Source: Brevibacterium limosum (lineage in GTDB: Bacteria; Actinomycetota; Actinomycetes; Actinomycetales; Brevibacteriaceae). From it: 64,000 nucleotides of DNA. The notes below the pieces were generated by a model, which saw only the letters and a program-made list of their open reading frames with translations, searched no databases and was not told the DNA's origin. The stretch spans positions 310,001 through 374,000 of the forward strand of contig NZ_CP050154.1 of NCBI RefSeq assembly GCF_011617705.1. The letters are read 5' to 3'. How positions within the stretch are numbered: the stretch's first letter is position 1; each line of letters begins with the position of its first letter. Below, one piece after another: positions 8,261-15,441 of this stretch. A program made the translations under genes and the position numbers.

Positions 8261-8832
8261 GACTGGCTCCTTCTGGCTTGGACCTTCACCGCGGGGGTGC
8301 GGTCGAACGAGATCGCGGCGAAGCGGTCCTTGACAGCGGCCTCGACCTCGGCGCGGATCGGCTCGAAGTCACGGATCGGGGTCGAGAACGTCACGATCGT
8401 CGACTTCGCGTTCGACGAGGCCTTGACCCCGCTGACGCCATCGACCCCGTCGGCGGCAGCGGCCGCGATCTGCGACAGCGCCGAGGTGGGCATGGCGACC
8501 TCGAAATCACCGATGTGTTCGGAGCCGTCGGCCCTCACACCCAGGATCCGGCGAGCTCCGGGGGAGAGGCCGAGGATGAGGGAGATGAGTCCGAGCAGAG
8601 CGAGGACCACCCCCACGGCGATGACGAGGGCCGAGTTCCAGTGCAGGTTCCCGGCCGCCTCGGCGGCGGAGGTGCCGGAGGTCCCGGTCAGCGGGGCGAC
8701 GACGGATCCGGTGGCGACGAAAGCGGCGATGCCGACCCAGCCGAGTGCCACGGCCAAGGCCAGCAGCACGATCGCTGAGAGCGTGGCCGGCCCGATGCGA
8801 GAGGGCCGGTTGCGCAGCAGGCGTGTGCTCAT
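8257..8832 (-). CDS. DUF6286-like two-TM membrane protein (Asp23 operon)
   Basis: A 191-aa protein with two hydrophobic segments (AIVLLALAVALGWVGIAAFV and VIAVGVVLALLGLISLILGL), then a soluble C-terminal domain (VRADGSEHIGDFEVAMPTSAL onward). It resembles its downstream neighbour in layout, so the two may be diverged paralogues. ATG 8832 is used because it overlaps the previous TGA (ATGA); the frame is open 17 codons further but that start would lie inside the Asp23 gene. Probably a membrane partner of the Asp23 proteins; the molecular role is unknown. Confidence 0.65.
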   Translation of the reverse strand: MSTRLLRNRPSRIGPATLSAIVLLALAVALGWVGIAAFVATGSVVAPLTGTSGTSAAEAAGNLHWNSALVIAVGVVLALLGLISLILGLSPGARRILGVRADGSEHIGDFEVAMPTSALSQIAAAAADGVDGVSGVKASSNAKSTIVTFSTPIRDFEPIRAEVEAAVKDRFAAISFDRTPAVKVQARRSQS

Positions 8833-9218
8833 TGCAGTCGATTCCTTCCTCGATTCGCACCGGCGGAATCCGGGGCGAGCCACCGCACGCTGATGTCGAC
8901 CTGACGGACGGTGACGCCGGTGAGACGTTCGACTTCGGCGCTCAGGGTTGTGCGCAGTCGTTCGGTCGCCTCGGCGATGGGGGTGGGGTAGGCCAGGCCG
9001 AGCCGGACGGCGAGCGTGCAGCTGCGTCCGGACAGGGTGACATCCACGGACGGGCGGGTGTCCAGGCCGGAGCTCGCCCCGATTCCGAAGAGGCCCGAGC
9101 TCGTGCCGCCGACACCGGGTAGGTCTTTGAGGACCTGCCCGGCGGTGCGCTCCACGACCTTGTCCGCGATCGTCAGGCCGCCTCGGCGCGCGAGAGCGTC
9201 GTCGAGTGTGGGGGCCAC
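8829..9218 (-). CDS. Asp23/Gls24 family envelope stress protein
   Basis: A 129-aa Asp23-domain protein. It shows the family pattern: an N-terminal segment GLTIADKVVERTAGQVLKDL, then a glycine-rich loop, a beta-strand pair (PSVDVTLSGRSCTLAVRL), and a C-terminal region ending in VDISVRWL. It starts with GTG 9218, with GGAGGTAG upstream inside the end of the preceding small gene. Asp23 proteins are abundant cytoplasmic proteins anchored to the membrane by AmaP and linked to cell-envelope stress. Second Asp23 copy of this operon. Confidence 0.85.
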   Translation of the reverse strand: MAPTLDDALARRGGLTIADKVVERTAGQVLKDLPGVGGTSSGLFGIGASSGLDTRPSVDVTLSGRSCTLAVRLGLAYPTPIAEATERLRTTLSAEVERLTGVTVRQVDISVRWLAPDSAGANRGRNRLQ

Positions 9219-9222
9219 GGCG

Positions 9223-9405
9223 CTACCTCCGCGTCGTCGAGCGCGAGCTCAGCGCGGAGAGGTCGAGGCGCCCGTCGAGGACGATGCCGACGACCAGACC
9301 GAGTCCGCCGCAGATGGCGACGACGAGGAACGCGAGGAAGCCGCCGAAGTAGGCGACGATTCCCAGCGTCAGGCCGACGAGGAGTCCGATGAGAGTTTTC
9401 GACAT
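9223..9405 (-). CDS. DUF2273-like small membrane protein
   Basis: A 60-aa, almost entirely hydrophobic protein (MSKTLIGLLVGLTLGIVAYF, then a second membrane segment) with a short charged tail. Small DUF2273 proteins of this size are standard members of Asp23 operons. ATG 9405 is preceded by CGGCAGAAGGA. It sits 37 nt after the first Asp23 gene and 4 nt before the second. Likely part of the membrane anchor complex; that role is inference. Confidence 0.75.
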   Translation of the reverse strand: MSKTLIGLLVGLTLGIVAYFGGFLAFLVVAICGGLGLVVGIVLDGRLDLSALSSRSTTRR

Positions 9406-9442
9406 GGCATTCCTTCTGCCGAGGTGGTGCTGCGGATGAGGG

Positions 9443-9904
9443 TCAGTTGAGTTCCGGCGAATCCTTGGCCGGGGCCTCTTCGTCGTCCTCGGGCAGGTGG
9501 ACGTCGGTGACGTCGATGTTGACCTCGACGACCTGGAGCCCGGTGCCCTGTTCGACGGCGCGGATGACGTTGCGGCGGATCGCCTCGGCGACCTCGACGA
9601 TGGAGGTGCCGTAATCGACGACGATGGTGAGGTCGATGGCGGTCTGCTTCTCACCCTTCTCCACGGACACTCCGCCGGAGACGTTGGTCTGCGAACCGGG
9701 GATGCGGTCGGTGAGCGTATCGAAGGCGCGGCGTGCGGCAGTGCCCATTCCGTAGACGCCGGGAACCTCGCGAGCGGCGATTCCGGTGAGCTTGGCGACG
9801 ACGTTCTCGGCGATCGTGGTGGTGCCCATCTCGGTGACGAGCGGGCTGCGCACGGTGTCTTCGACCGGGGTCTGATTCGACGGTGACTGCTTTGCTTCTG
9901 GCAT
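9443..9904 (-). CDS. Asp23/Gls24 family envelope stress protein
   Basis: A 153-aa Asp23 protein, first gene of the minus-strand operon. The conserved core runs from TTTIAENVVAKLTGIAAREV through the glycine-rich VYGMGTAARRAF and DLTIVVDYGTSIVEVAEAI to VVEVNIDVTDVHL, with an acidic tail. AAGGAAGAGG precedes ATG 9904. The operon is divergent from the sigma-factor gene across about 116 nt, so one region probably controls both. It would support envelope integrity under stress. Confidence 0.9.
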   Translation of the reverse strand: MPEAKQSPSNQTPVEDTVRSPLVTEMGTTTIAENVVAKLTGIAAREVPGVYGMGTAARRAFDTLTDRIPGSQTNVSGGVSVEKGEKQTAIDLTIVVDYGTSIVEVAEAIRRNVIRAVEQGTGLQVVEVNIDVTDVHLPEDDEEAPAKDSPELN

Positions 9905-10008
9905 TGCCTCTTCCTTTTCGTCGTTGCTTTCAGAGCTGCTGACATAGGTACAGACGCAGCCTCGCAGGAATCCTCACGTGGATTTCGCAGAAATTTTTCT
10001 CCGTGGCA

Positions 10009-10014
10009 TACGAT
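10009..10014 (+). promoter_or_regulatory. -10 box of leaderless sigma-factor promoter
   Basis: TACGAT lies 6 nt before ATG 10021. It supports ATG 10021 over the in-frame GTG at 10003, which would lie upstream of the transcription start. Confidence 0.45.
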
Positions 10015-10020
10015 GTGGAT

Positions 10021-10584
10021 ATGACAAGGGGAGATGATCGTATCGACATCGTCACCCTGGTCGTGCGCGCTCGTGAGGGCGACATCGCCTCCTTCGAGGC
10101 TCTCGTCGACGAATACGAGCGGAAGCTGCTGCGTTTCGCCTGGCGTACGCTCGGGGATCGACAGGATGCCGAGGACGTCGTTCAGGACACACTCGTCCAG
10201 GCGTGGAAGTCGCTGGACGCCCTGGCCGAGCCCGCGGCCTTCGGCACGTGGATCTATCGGATGGCCTCGAACCGCTGCACCGATGTGCTGCGCCGCCGCA
10301 CATCCAGGCCCGCCGACGCTTCGGATCCAGAGGATCTGGGCCATCATGTCGACGGCGCCGCTTCGGTCGAACGGTCCGTCGAAGCGCGCACGGCACTCGA
10401 GCATTTCTCCGAGATTCTGCAGACTCTGTCATCGGAGCAGCGTGTAACGTGGGTGCTCCATCGGATGGAAGGTCTCAGCTACGCCGAGGTCGCCGAGACC
10501 TTGGGAATCAGTGAAGGCAGCGTGCGCGGACGCATCCACCGCGCCCGGACTGCCATCGCCGAGGGCATGGAAGGATGGGTATGA
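10021..10584 (+). CDS. ECF-type RNA polymerase sigma-70 factor
   Basis: A 187-aa group IV sigma factor. Region 2 is seen in DRQDAEDVVQDTLVQAW and FGTWIYRMASNRCTDVLRRR; region 4 in LSSEQRVTWVLHRMEGLSYAEVAETLGISEGSVRGRIHRAR. No anti-sigma factor with a membrane segment or zinc motif adjoins it. Instead two soluble proteins with Asp23-like features follow with overlapping starts. It is divergent from the Asp23 operon and probably drives it, which is inference. The start is decided by the -10 box 6 nt upstream. Confidence 0.9.
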   Translation: MTRGDDRIDIVTLVVRAREGDIASFEALVDEYERKLLRFAWRTLGDRQDAEDVVQDTLVQAWKSLDALAEPAAFGTWIYRMASNRCTDVLRRRTSRPADASDPEDLGHHVDGAASVERSVEARTALEHFSEILQTLSSEQRVTWVLHRMEGLSYAEVAETLGISEGSVRGRIHRARTAIAEGMEGWV

Positions 10585-11054
10585 GCGACGAGTCCGTCAG
10601 CGCCACGGACGCCCACCTGCGCGGCATCATCGACGAATACATGGGGGCCTTCGAACCCGACCCCGGGGAGTCCGTCGGCCTGCGCGAGCGCATCTTCCAG
10701 ATCGTGCGCGAGGACGCGGCCCTGGCGCCGACCACGAAGCTGACGACCGAACGCGGAAACCCCTTCCGGATCACGACGGCCGAGGTGCGCGGAATCGTCC
10801 GCGACGCCGTCGACGCGGTGCCCGGAATCCGCGCCCGCAGCGTCACCGCGACCCCCACCGGCGATCCCGAGGGCAGCGCCGTCGACATCACCCTGACCGT
10901 GGCGATTCGTGCGGGGACGGCTTCTGTTCCAGCCGCCGAGGAGGTCCGCCGCAGCGTCGCCGGTGCCCTGACCGCTCAGCTGGGAATCCCCGCGAAGCAG
11001 ATCGACATCACCGTCGAGGACGTATTCGTCGCCGAGGAGGCCGCCGATGGCTGA
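10581..11054 (+). CDS. Asp23-like protein behind the sigma factor
   Basis: A 157-aa soluble protein. The N-terminal 50 residues are acidic and helical (LRGIIDEYMGAFEPDPGESV). The C-terminal 110 residues follow the Asp23 pattern: FRITTAEVRGIVRDAVDAV, a beta segment VDITLTVAIRAG, and IDITVEDVFV at the end. ATG 10581 overlaps the sigma gene's TGA (ATGA), with GGAAGGA 7 nt upstream, so the two are translationally coupled. The tight coupling and the lack of an anti-sigma gene make a role in controlling the sigma factor conceivable but unproven. Confidence 0.65.
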   Translation: MSDESVSATDAHLRGIIDEYMGAFEPDPGESVGLRERIFQIVREDAALAPTTKLTTERGNPFRITTAEVRGIVRDAVDAVPGIRARSVTATPTGDPEGSAVDITLTVAIRAGTASVPAAEEVRRSVAGALTAQLGIPAKQIDITVEDVFVAEEAADG

Positions 11055-11433
11055 GAAACCGATGGCTGAGAAACCGATCGCTGAGAACGAGACCCCCCGC
11101 GGGTTCGATGAGGCGGAGGTCTCGGCCCGCCTGACCGACTCCGTCACCGGAGTCGACGGCGTCACCGGTCTGGCGCCGGGGCTGCGCGACATGGTCGCCA
11201 GCGCTGCCGCACGAGTGATGCGCCGATCCGGGTCCGAGCCGCTGCGGGTCGAGGTGTGGCGAGCAGACGAGGACTTCAGCGTCCGTGTCGATGCGCACCT
11301 CGACGACAGTCGACCCGTGACCGAGATCGTCGATGAGCTCTTCGCCGTCATCGCTTTCGACCTGCGAGCCGCGGTCGACGGGGCCGTCGGGGACATCGAC
11401 ATCGACGTCCGCGTCGTCAGCCGCAGGCGCTGA
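11047..11433 (+). CDS. Small Asp23-cluster protein with N-terminal pentapeptide repeats
   Basis: A 128-aa soluble protein. It begins with three near-identical 15-nt repeats encoding MAEKP, MAEKP, IAENE. A domain with a beta-rich end follows (LRVEVWRADEDFSVRVDAHL, IDIDVRVVSRRR), reminiscent of Asp23-type proteins. It overlaps the previous gene by 8 nt and ends the sigma operon. The repeats offer two further in-frame starts (11062 is ATG), so the true N-terminus is uncertain. Function unknown. Confidence 0.6.
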   Translation: MAEKPMAEKPIAENETPRGFDEAEVSARLTDSVTGVDGVTGLAPGLRDMVASAAARVMRRSGSEPLRVEVWRADEDFSVRVDAHLDDSRPVTEIVDELFAVIAFDLRAAVDGAVGDIDIDVRVVSRRR

Positions 11434-11483
11434 GCCCGGTCCGCCGGCGGGACAGCCACCCGAAAACAGCGGATTCCACTTTC

Positions 11484-11543
11484 GGTACACCTTGCTCTGA
11501 ATTGCCCACTGAGGAAACTGTGCACTTCAGAGAAGGGTGTACC
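11484..11543. terminator. 60-bp imperfect inverted repeat, possible bidirectional terminator
   Basis: GGTACACC (11484-11491) and CTCTGAA (11495-11501) pair with TTCAGAG (11526-11532) and GGTGTACC (11536-11543), with a 3-nt mismatch region and a 24-nt loop. The position between convergent genes suits a terminator. Confidence 0.5.
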
Positions 11544-11589
11544 ACAAACCCGCTTCAGCCGTGACTGGTGCGGGCCAACTTGCTTTCGC

Positions 11590-11645
11590 CACAGAAAAAG
11601 GCGAATAGCCCAAGTTCGAAACTGGACTATTCGCCTTTTTCTGTG
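11590..11645. terminator. Perfect 19-bp inverted repeat, likely bidirectional terminator
   Basis: CACAGAAAAAGGCGAATAG (11590-11608) is exactly repeated in inverse at 11627-11645, with an 18-nt loop. The stem ends in A-run/T-run, so transcripts from either side end in a U-tract. That suits both the sigma operon and the GlsB-like gene. A miniature mobile palindrome is the alternative. Confidence 0.6.
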
Positions 11646-11784
11646 CCGCGAACGGGCTGTGCCGCGAATCGGCCGTGTTGCGAACCGGCTGTGCCGCGAA
11701 CGGGCTGTGCCGCGAATCGGCCGTGTTGCGAACCGGCCGTGCCGCGAACCGGCTCTCCGGAGGAGCGGCTCTCCCGGAGGAGCG
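11642..11784. repeat. Tandem repeat: two identical 48-bp units built of about 16-bp subunits
   Basis: 11642-11689 and 11690-11737 are identical. Each consists of three diverged subunits (TGTGCCGCGAACGGGC, TGTGCCGCGAATCGGCC, GTGTTGCGAACCGGC). A partial third unit follows, then two 16-17 bp copies of GGCTCTCCGGAGGAGC to 11784. Probably non-coding minisatellite. Confidence 0.85.
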
Positions 11785-11789
11785 GCGGC

Positions 11790-12071
11790 TCAGGCGGTCT
11801 TGCTCTTCGACCGTCCGGTGATGAGGCCCCAGACGATGAGCACGATCAGCGAACCGCCGATTGCGCACAGCCAGGACGACAGCGAGAAGAACGAATTCAT
11901 CTCCGCGCCGAAGATCGCGCCGCCGAGCCAGCCGCCGAGCATGGCACCGATGACGCCGAGGATGAGGGTGGCGAAGATGCCGCCGCCCTGTTTGCCGGGC
12001 AGGATCGCCTTGGCGATCGCTCCGGCGATGAGTCCGAGGATGAGATATGCGATGAAACCCATGTTGCTCAC
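11790..12071 (-). CDS. GlsB/YeaQ/YmgE family stress membrane protein
   Basis: A 93-aa membrane protein of the transglycosylase-associated family. Three hydrophobic segments alternate with the family's glycine pattern (LILGLIAGAIAKAILPGKQG, LGVIGAMLGGWLGGAIFG), ending in GRSKSK. ATG 12071 is preceded by AAGGGACGTGAGCA. Family members are induced by general or envelope stress. The location beside the Asp23/sigma cluster fits that, although it lies on the opposite strand behind the repeat region. Confidence 0.9.
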   Translation of the reverse strand: MSNMGFIAYLILGLIAGAIAKAILPGKQGGGIFATLILGVIGAMLGGWLGGAIFGAEMNSFFSLSSWLCAIGGSLIVLIVWGLITGRSKSKTA

Positions 12072-12282
12072 GTCCCTTCTGAGACAGTTGACCGGCTGGG
12101 TTGCACGGTGCTGTTGCCACTGTACAACCGAAGCCCACCGTCAGTGCCAAGCCTCGTTGATTCTTTATGACATCTATACGGACGCAGGACCAACCGGATC
12201 CTCACGCACGATTGCAGTCGGTCGCACAGAAGTGCGCCCGGTCACTGAGACGGTGCTGAACGGTCGCGGGCCGACTGCCCAG

Positions 12283-12288
12283 TAGACT
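12283..12288 (+). promoter_or_regulatory. -10 box of leaderless pyrE promoter
   Basis: TAGACT is 7 nt before the pyrE ATG at 12296, with no ribosome-binding site. This implies transcription from the start codon or the base before it. Confidence 0.5.
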
Positions 12289-12295
12289 GGAGACC

Positions 12296-12862
12296 ATGAC
12301 CGACAGCGCTGACACTCGCCGACAACTGCTCGACCTCATCGACGATCTCGCCGTGGTGCGCGGCAGAGTGACCCTCTCCTCCGGCAAGGAGGCCGACTAC
12401 TACCTCGATCTGCGTCGGGTCACCCTCGATCACCGCTCGGCACCGCTCGTCGGCGACGTCGTCCTCGACCTCCTCGAGTCTCATGATCTGCTCGACAAGG
12501 TCGACGCCGTCGGCGGCCTGACCATGGGCGCCGACCCGGTCGGCACCGCGGTCATGCACCGGTCGGTGGTGCGCGGCACACCGCTCGACTCCTTCGTCGT
12601 GCGCAAGGAGGCGAAGAAGCACGGCATGTCCCGCCGGGTCGAAGGGCCCGACGTCGAGGGCAAGCGCGTCATCGCCGTCGAGGACACCTCGACGACGGGC
12701 GGTTCCGTGCTCACCGCCGTCGAAGCGCTCAAGGAGGCCGGCGCCGAGGTGGTCGCCGTGGCCGTGGTCATGGACCGTGACACGGGCGCCAAGGAGCGGG
12801 TCGAAGCCGCGGGAATTCCGTACCTGATCGCGCTGACGACCGCGGATCTCGGACTCGACTGA
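12296..12862 (+). CDS. pyrE: Orotate phosphoribosyltransferase
   Basis: Joins orotate to PRPP giving OMP in pyrimidine synthesis. 188 aa. The type-I phosphoribosyltransferase PRPP loop VIAVEDTSTTGGSVLTAV is clear, as are VTLSSGKEADYYLDLR near the start and the flexible-loop lysines VVRKEAKKHG. Length fits the actinobacterial form. It stands alone, away from other pyr genes, with a leaderless-type promoter. Confidence 0.95.
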   Translation: MTDSADTRRQLLDLIDDLAVVRGRVTLSSGKEADYYLDLRRVTLDHRSAPLVGDVVLDLLESHDLLDKVDAVGGLTMGADPVGTAVMHRSVVRGTPLDSFVVRKEAKKHGMSRRVEGPDVEGKRVIAVEDTSTTGGSVLTAVEALKEAGAEVVAVAVVMDRDTGAKERVEAAGIPYLIALTTADLGLD

Positions 12863-12960
12863 GCCCCGTCTCGGCGAGGTGCGGCGAAACGGTGCCCCCT
12901 CGGCTCACCGATCACGACCTGGGACTCGACTGGCAATTCTGTCGAAATCGAGGACGTGGT

Positions 12961-12983
12961 TTGAAACAAGTCTCTTATTTCAA
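12961..12983. promoter_or_regulatory. Palindromic operator-like site before the ABC exporter genes
   Basis: TTGAAACAAG (12961-12970) and CTTATTTCAA (12974-12983) form an inverted repeat, 9 of 10 paired, around a 3-nt centre. A -10-like GATAGAT follows at 12988. Probably binds a dimeric regulator of the downstream operon; the regulator is not identified. Confidence 0.45.
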
Positions 12984-13033
12984 CACGATAGATGAGACAC
13001 TCCCCAAGAACTGTTTGATGTAAAGGATGACGC

Positions 13034-13909
13034 GTGCTCACACTGAAAGAGGTTTCCCTGCGCAAAGGGAAGCGGACATATCTGGACGAGGTGAGTTTCA
13101 CCGCCGAGGCGGGCCGGATCACCGCAATCGTGGGAACCCGCTCGGCGGGCCGCACCGAACTGGTGCGCATCATCATGGGCCTCATCGCCGCTGATGAGGG
13201 CACCATCGAACTCGAGGACTTCGAACTCGACTTCGGTGACCGGCAGAACTTCGGCTATCTGCCCGCCGAACGCGGCGGATACCCGAACATGCGTGTGCTC
13301 GACCAGATCGTCTACCTCGCCCGCCTGCACGGGATCACCCTGGGTGCGGCCGAACGGAATGCGCTGACCCTGTTGGGCCACCTCGAGCTCGCCGACCGCG
13401 GATACGCTCCGCTGAAGAACCTCTCCGGAGCCGAGGTCGCACGCGTCGACATCGCCGCGACCCTGGCCGCCGACCCGGACGTCGTCGTCATCGACGATGC
13501 TTTCGCCGGCCTCGACGCGGCCTCGCTGCGACTGGTCACGTCTCTGCTGCGGGCCCACGCGTCATCGGGAGTGCCCGTCATTCTGGCCACCGACGACTGG
13601 GAAGCCGCACAGAGCTTCGCCGACGACGTCATCGTCCTGGGCCAGGGCAAGGTGACCGTCTCGGGCAGCGTCGAGAAGCTGCTCGGTGACCCGCGCTACC
13701 GGATCGAGACGACCGACACCGAGGCGGTCGCCTCCGCGCTGAGATCCCGGACGGGAATCAGCGACGTGAAGACCGCCGGTCGCGAAGGCGTGAGCTTCCG
13801 CGCCAATGATGCGAAGACAGCCGCCGCTGCCGTGGCCGAGCTGAAGAGTGTGAAGAACTTCGAAAGTGTCCGCCCGACACTGGCCGAGCAGTACAAGGAG
13901 GCTCTGTAA
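13034..13909 (+). CDS. ABC transporter ATP-binding protein with degenerate catalytic motifs
   Basis: A 291-aa ABC ATPase of the NatA/drug-exporter type with a C-terminal DUF4162-like extension. Motifs are aligned but altered. Walker A is GTRSAGRT (34-41) with Arg40 for the lysine. The signature is LSGAE (130-134) instead of LSGGQ. Walker B VVVIDD (150-155) has Asp at the catalytic glutamate, and the H-loop histidine is Asp187. The GTG start has AAAGGA 6 nt upstream. The stop overlaps the permease ATG by 1 nt. It probably binds ATP weakly or works mainly structurally. Confidence 0.85.
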   Translation: MLTLKEVSLRKGKRTYLDEVSFTAEAGRITAIVGTRSAGRTELVRIIMGLIAADEGTIELEDFELDFGDRQNFGYLPAERGGYPNMRVLDQIVYLARLHGITLGAAERNALTLLGHLELADRGYAPLKNLSGAEVARVDIAATLAADPDVVVIDDAFAGLDAASLRLVTSLLRAHASSGVPVILATDDWEAAQSFADDVIVLGQGKVTVSGSVEKLLGDPRYRIETTDTEAVASALRSRTGISDVKTAGREGVSFRANDAKTAAAAVAELKSVKNFESVRPTLAEQYKEAL

Positions 13910-15441
13910 TGGCGCGCAAGGACAAGGGTGCGAATGACGAGCCCCAGGAACCGCTCGTCTCGAAGGGCACTGCCGGTGAAGGGATCGACGACCTCGGCCT
14001 CCCGGGTGATGACGATGTGATCGAAGACGAGACCACCGCTGACGAAGCCGAGTCGGACGATGCCACCGTTGGTGGGACCAAGGGTGCGGCCGCCTCGGCG
14101 AAGGATTCTGCGGCGAAGGAATCGGACGATTCCGGCGCCACCGCCGGCCTCGATGACGTTCCCTTCGAACTCGCCGAGGACACCCCCGGCCCCGACGAGC
14201 TGCCGGAGACCGGACTGGTCTCGGAGTTCGTCGACGTCGGCAACCGCCAGGCCGCGTGGCTCGTGTCGAACCGTGAGAGCACCACTGCCATGCGCAGTCC
14301 GTACTTCCTGGTCACCTCCGCTGTGATCATCCTCGGTGTGCTGGCTGCGATCATCTCCGGAATCGTCGCCGGCGTGCAGAAGGATTCGGGCACCCCGACC
14401 ATGGCGATGGTCGGAGTCGGCGAGCAGGCTCAGATGTACGAACAGCAGCTGGGTGTGGAGATCACCGATGCCGAGGACGCGCAGGCAGCCGAGAAGCTCG
14501 TGCGTGAGGGCAAGGTCGACGCCGCATTTATCCAGGATCCGAGCGGTCAGGGTCAGCCGACGATCATCGCCCTCGACAAGCAGCCCGATGCCCTGCTCGA
14601 AAAGCTCGCGCCGAAGACCGAGGCGACGCTGCTCGAGACCCCGGCGGTCGACAGCGCCGTGGCCACCCCGCTGCTGTGGGGAATGGTCGCGCTGGCGCTC
14701 CTCGTCGTCGCCACTCTGGGCACTGCGCTGTATCAGAATCTGCGCTTGGAGAAGCGCAACCGGATCACCGAGATCATCGCCGCCACGATTCCGCCGCGTG
14801 CCTCGGCCTCGGGTCGGATCACGGGCATGTTGTCCCTGGTCGTCGTCCACCTCGTTGCGGCCGCTGTCGTCACCGAGCTCGGACTCTCGCTGTCGGGCAA
14901 GACATCGCTGGCGTTCGCCATGCTGCCGGGCCTCGGCTGGTTCGCACTGACCCTGCTGCTCACCGCCTGGTCGGTGTTCGCGCTGCTGGTCTGGGCATCG
15001 ACCGTCGTCGGCTCCAAGGCCCGCGCCACGTTCGTCACGATCATCGGCGTCATCACCGTGGCAGGTTTCTTCGCCCCGGTCATCATCGGTCCCTCAGGCA
15101 CCGTTGCGAAGGTGCTGTCGTGGACGCCGTTCACCTCGCCGCTGGGCATCGCCGGACGCTCCTTCGCCGGTCAGACCGAGTGGTGGGAGGGGCTCGTCGC
15201 CGCCGGCATCGCTCTGGTGCTCGCCGTCATCCTCCACGCTCTGGCCTCGGGTGCGTACGTGCGCTCCGTGCTTGCCGGAGGCGGACGCAGCGGCAAGACC
15301 GTGAAGATGAGCAAGCGCGCGCAGAAGGTCGGCGCCGTCGCCTCGGCGAAGGAATCCGGCGCGAAGAAGTCGGACGAGAAGTCCGGCGCGACAGACGAAA
15401 AGGACGCGAAGTCGGCGGATGATTCCCGCGACGACAAGTGA
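13909..15441 (+). CDS. ABC-2 type transporter permease with charged N- and C-terminal extensions
   Basis: A 510-aa permease partner of the preceding ATPase. About 125 acidic residues precede the first membrane segment (SPYFLVTSAVIILGVLAAII). An external domain of about 100 aa follows, then five or six membrane segments to about 440, then a lysine/aspartate-rich tail (AKKSDEKSGATDEKDAKSAD). The NatB-like layout (TM, large outer loop, TM bundle) is clear. The low-complexity ends are unusual. The stop overlaps the GTG of the methyltransferase gene. Confidence 0.8.
   Translation: MARKDKGANDEPQEPLVSKGTAGEGIDDLGLPGDDDVIEDETTADEAESDDATVGGTKGAAASAKDSAAKESDDSGATAGLDDVPFELAEDTPGPDELPETGLVSEFVDVGNRQAAWLVSNRESTTAMRSPYFLVTSAVIILGVLAAIISGIVAGVQKDSGTPTMAMVGVGEQAQMYEQQLGVEITDAEDAQAAEKLVREGKVDAAFIQDPSGQGQPTIIALDKQPDALLEKLAPKTEATLLETPAVDSAVATPLLWGMVALALLVVATLGTALYQNLRLEKRNRITEIIAATIPPRASASGRITGMLSLVVVHLVAAAVVTELGLSLSGKTSLAFAMLPGLGWFALTLLLTAWSVFALLVWASTVVGSKARATFVTIIGVITVAGFFAPVIIGPSGTVAKVLSWTPFTSPLGIAGRSFAGQTEWWEGLVAAGIALVLAVILHALASGAYVRSVLAGGGRSGKTVKMSKRAQKVGAVASAKESGAKKSDEKSGATDEKDAKSADDSRDDK

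Larger units (their letters stand above)
11434..11789. other. 356-nt intergenic region of palindromes and short tandem repeats
   Basis: No protein gene. It lies between the converging sigma operon and the GlsB-like gene and holds two inverted repeats and a 48-bp tandem duplication, listed separately. Long open frames cross the repeat in several frames, an artefact of a repeat length divisible by three. Confidence 0.7.

Noticed and set aside
10003..10020. GTG start six codons upstream for the sigma factor
   Set aside because: It would place the -10 box TACGAT inside the coding sequence, and there is no ribosome site.
11642..11784. CRISPR-like array
   Set aside because: The units are contiguous tandem repeats without unique spacers, and there are no cas genes.
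11568..12285. Repetitive plus-strand proteins opposite the GlsB-like gene
   Set aside because: The frames stay open because the repeat is 48 bp long. They are antisense to a clear membrane protein gene.
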